DNA of 64,000 nucleotides from the NCBI GenBank assembly GCA_021299635.1, contig JAJTFA010000001.1, positions 471,842 through 535,841 of the forward strand, in the 5' to 3' direction. The position numbers and the translations under genes were made by a program. Positions 61,558 to 64,000 of this stretch are shown piece by piece. Position 1 is the stretch's first letter. Every line of letters begins with the position of its first letter. The DNA is from Sphingobacteriales bacterium. GTDB lineage: Bacteria > Bacteroidota > Bacteroidia > UKL13-3. Below the pieces are notes generated by a model, which was given only the letters and a program-made list of their open reading frames with translations, was not told the origin of the DNA and made no database searches.

Positions 61558-62529
61558 ATGAGAACCGGCTTTCTCTTTATTGCTATGCTCTTATGCGTAT
61601 GGGCCGGCAAGGGCTGGGGGTTTTACGGTCACCGAATGATTAACCGATTAGCGGTTTTTACCTTACCCGAGCAATTACTGGGTTTTTATAAAAAGCATAT
61701 TGAGTATGTTACCGAACATGCTCCCGATGCCGACCGCAGGCGCTATCGTGACCCTGAAGAGGCCTGCCGGCATTATATTGATCTGGATGTTTATGAGAAA
61801 TGCGCTCCTGTTGATACGGTTCCAAAGTTTTGGAAAGAAGCCGTAGCGAAATTCACAGAAGATACTTTAAAAGCATATGGCATTGTGCCTTGGCATATAC
61901 AGGTGATGAAATTCAGATTAACACAGGCTTTTAAAGAGAAAGATGTGAATCGCATTTTGCATGCATCTGCAGATATCGGTCATTATATTGCTGATGCGCA
62001 TGTGCCTTTACATGCTACACAAAACTATAATGGTCAGTTAACAAATCAGCATGGCATACATGCTTTTTGGGAATCTCGTTTACCAGAAGTTTTTGCCGGT
62101 GATTATGATTTTTTTGTTGGCCGTGCAACTTATATTGATGATGTGTTGGCCGCTGCATGGCAAGCCAGTGAAAGCAGTTTTGCGGCAAAGGATTCTGTTC
62201 TTGATTTTGAACGAAAACTTAGCCTAAACTTTTCTCCTGACAACAAATACAGCTATGAGCAAAAAGGACAAACCCAAATTAGAAATTATTCCAGAGACTA
62301 TGCTTCCGCTTTTCATAATATGCTAACCGGACAGGTTGAGCGAAGAATGCGCGCTTCTGTATGGATGGTTGGCTCAGTATGGTATTCAGCATGGGTTGAT
62401 GCGGGTCAGCCTGACCTCAGCGATTTAGCCGATAAAAATAAACCCATGTCAGACGAGGAAAGAAAACAGTTGATTGAGGAAAATCAAAAACTCAATGAAC
62501 AAAAAATGATTGGTAGGCAGGAAGAGTGA
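61558..62529 (+). CDS. S1/P1-nuclease / zinc-dependent phospholipase C-like secreted protein
   Basis: Signal peptide then WGFYGHRMINRLAV, HASADIGHYIADAHVPLHATQNYNG, HGIHAFWESRLPE. Confidence 0.85.
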   Translation: MRTGFLFIAMLLCVWAGKGWGFYGHRMINRLAVFTLPEQLLGFYKKHIEYVTEHAPDADRRRYRDPEEACRHYIDLDVYEKCAPVDTVPKFWKEAVAKFTEDTLKAYGIVPWHIQVMKFRLTQAFKEKDVNRILHASADIGHYIADAHVPLHATQNYNGQLTNQHGIHAFWESRLPEVFAGDYDFFVGRATYIDDVLAAAWQASESSFAAKDSVLDFERKLSLNFSPDNKYSYEQKGQTQIRNYSRDYASAFHNMLTGQVERRMRASVWMVGSVWYSAWVDAGQPDLSDLADKNKPMSDEERKQLIEENQKLNEQKMIGRQEE

Positions 62530-64000
62530 CTATTTTACCTCATTTAACTTTTCCTGCAAGGCATAAAGTTCATCTCGCAGTCGTGCAGCTTCCATAAATT
62601 CCATTTCTTTTGCAGCTCTTATCATTCTTTTTTGGGTTTCATCAATTGCCTTCTGCAGTTGTTCCTTATTCATATACTGCACTATCGGGTCAGCAGCCAT
62701 TGTTGCCTCTTCCGGTTCCACATAATAATTTGCTTCATTGCCTTGCTTGGCATCAGCCACACTCGTTTGTTTCATGATTTCATCCTTGCTCTTGATAACA
62801 GTTCGAGGCGTGATGCCATGTGCCAGGTTATACGCAAGTTGCTTCTCGCGCTTACGTTCATTATCCTCTAATGTTTTTCTTATACTCTCTGTGATGTGAT
62901 CGGCATATAAAATTACCTTTCCTCTTTCATTTCTAGCAGCACGGCCAATAGTTTGTATGAGCGAACTTTCACTGCGTAAAAATCCTTCCTTATCAGCATC
63001 CATAATAGCCACAAATGAAACTTCTGGTAAGTCAAGTCCCTCACGCAATAAGTTAACACCAATAAGTACATCAAACTTGCCTAATCGCAGGTCACGCAGA
63101 ATTTCAACACGGTCAAGTGTTTTTACTTCACTGTGTATATACCTGCATTTAATATTGAGCCTTGCAAGATATTTGGTTAATTCTTCAGCCATGCGCTTGG
63201 TAAGGGTGGTAACCAAAACACGATCGCCCATCTTTATTCGCTCATCAATTTCATCCATCAAATCATCTACCTGATTAATGCATGGCCTGATTTCAATAAC
63301 CGGGTCAAGTAAGCCCGTAGGACGAATAATTTGTTCAACCACCACACCTTCTGATTCTCTTATTTCATAATCGGCCGGTGTAGCGCTCACATAAATAGTT
63401 TGTCCAACCAATGCTTCGAATTCATTAAAGGTGAGCGGGCGATTATCCAATGCAGAAGGAAGGCGAAAACCATACTCAACCAGATTCTCTTTTCTTGAGC
63501 GGTCGCCTCCATACATGCCCCGCACTTGCGGAATCGTAACATGACTTTCATCAACCACCAAAAGAAAATCTTTTGGGAAATAATCCAGCAGGCAGAAAGG
63601 CCTTTCACCGGGTTTTCTTCTGTCCATGTAGCGGCTATAGTTTTCAATACCGCTGCAATAGCCAAGTTCACGCATCATTTCCAGATCAAAATTGGTGCGT
63701 TCTTCCAAACGTTTGGCTTCCAAAAATTTCCCAAGCGATTTGAAATAGGCAATCTGTGCCACCAAGTCATCCTGTATATCTCTAATACTTTGTTGTAGTT
63801 GCTCCTTGGGTGTAACATAGATATTGGCAGGGAAGATGGCCACATCTTGCAAGGTTTCCATTTTCATTCCGCTCACCGGATCAATCATTTGAACATCCTC
63901 AATTTCGTTTCCAAAAAACAGGATGCGAAAAGCAAAATCTGCATAGGCAGGATACACATCCACGGCATCACCCTTCACCCTAAATGTGGCACGTTTAAAA
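62530..64000 (-). CDS. uvrB: Excinuclease ABC subunit B (5' end beyond the window)
   Basis: LLDYFPKDFLLVVDESHVTIPQVRGMYGGDRSRKENLVEYGFRLPSALDNRPL, GVNLLREGLDLPEVSFVAIMDADKEGFLRSE, C-terminal UVR motif. Confidence 0.97.
   Translation of the reverse strand, partial: FKRATFRVKGDAVDVYPAYADFAFRILFFGNEIEDVQMIDPVSGMKMETLQDVAIFPANIYVTPKEQLQQSIRDIQDDLVAQIAYFKSLGKFLEAKRLEERTNFDLEMMRELGYCSGIENYSRYMDRRKPGERPFCLLDYFPKDFLLVVDESHVTIPQVRGMYGGDRSRKENLVEYGFRLPSALDNRPLTFNEFEALVGQTIYVSATPADYEIRESEGVVVEQIIRPTGLLDPVIEIRPCINQVDDLMDEIDERIKMGDRVLVTTLTKRMAEELTKYLARLNIKCRYIHSEVKTLDRVEILRDLRLGKFDVLIGVNLLREGLDLPEVSFVAIMDADKEGFLRSESSLIQTIGRAARNERGKVILYADHITESIRKTLEDNERKREKQLAYNLAHGITPRTVIKSKDEIMKQTSVADAKQGNEANYYVEPEEATMAADPIVQYMNKEQLQKAIDETQKRMIRAAKEMEFMEAARLRDELYALQEKLNEVK

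Noticed and set aside
1-64000. CRISPR array, prophage, integrase, transposase, toxin-antitoxin pair, rRNA or tRNA genes
   Set aside because: None seen: no regularly spaced repeats, no mobile-element or phage proteins, and no tRNA-like cloverleaf recognised by eye; tRNAscan and CRISPR tools were not available to confirm

Overview
The window is a gene-dense, AT-rich chromosomal segment from a member of the Bacteroidetes (Bacteroidota). Evidence: TonB-dependent receptors with carboxypeptidase-like N-terminal domains, PorV-like and type IX secretion-style C-termini, and TAnnTTTG-type promoters. Most of it is housekeeping: rsmA, mgtE, greA, ruvC, rnhB, fhs, the rpmF-plsX-fabH-accB-accC lipid block, mnmA, upp, fdhD and a 3'-truncated view of uvrB. 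I see no rRNA, tRNA, CRISPR array, prophage or intact IS element. The most interesting region is the minus-strand run 48.8 to 40.6 kb. It starts with an ECF sigma / anti-sigma / Spy-CnrX-like sensor module. Closely packed downstream are a PqqD-like protein, an ATP-grasp ligase, a fold-III PLP decarboxylase-like enzyme, a urea-transporter/M23-peptidase fusion, a TPR/beta-barrel-like protein and a TPR protein. I treat this as a candidate uncharacterised biosynthesis/envelope system. Other points of note: a TBDR / giant secreted protein / PorV-like trio, a terminator-like hairpin between accB and accC, five convergent gene pairs with 0-2 nt between stop codons, and a long imperfect hairpin in the largest intergenic gap. 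All calls are from reading translations and sequence; no database search was possible.
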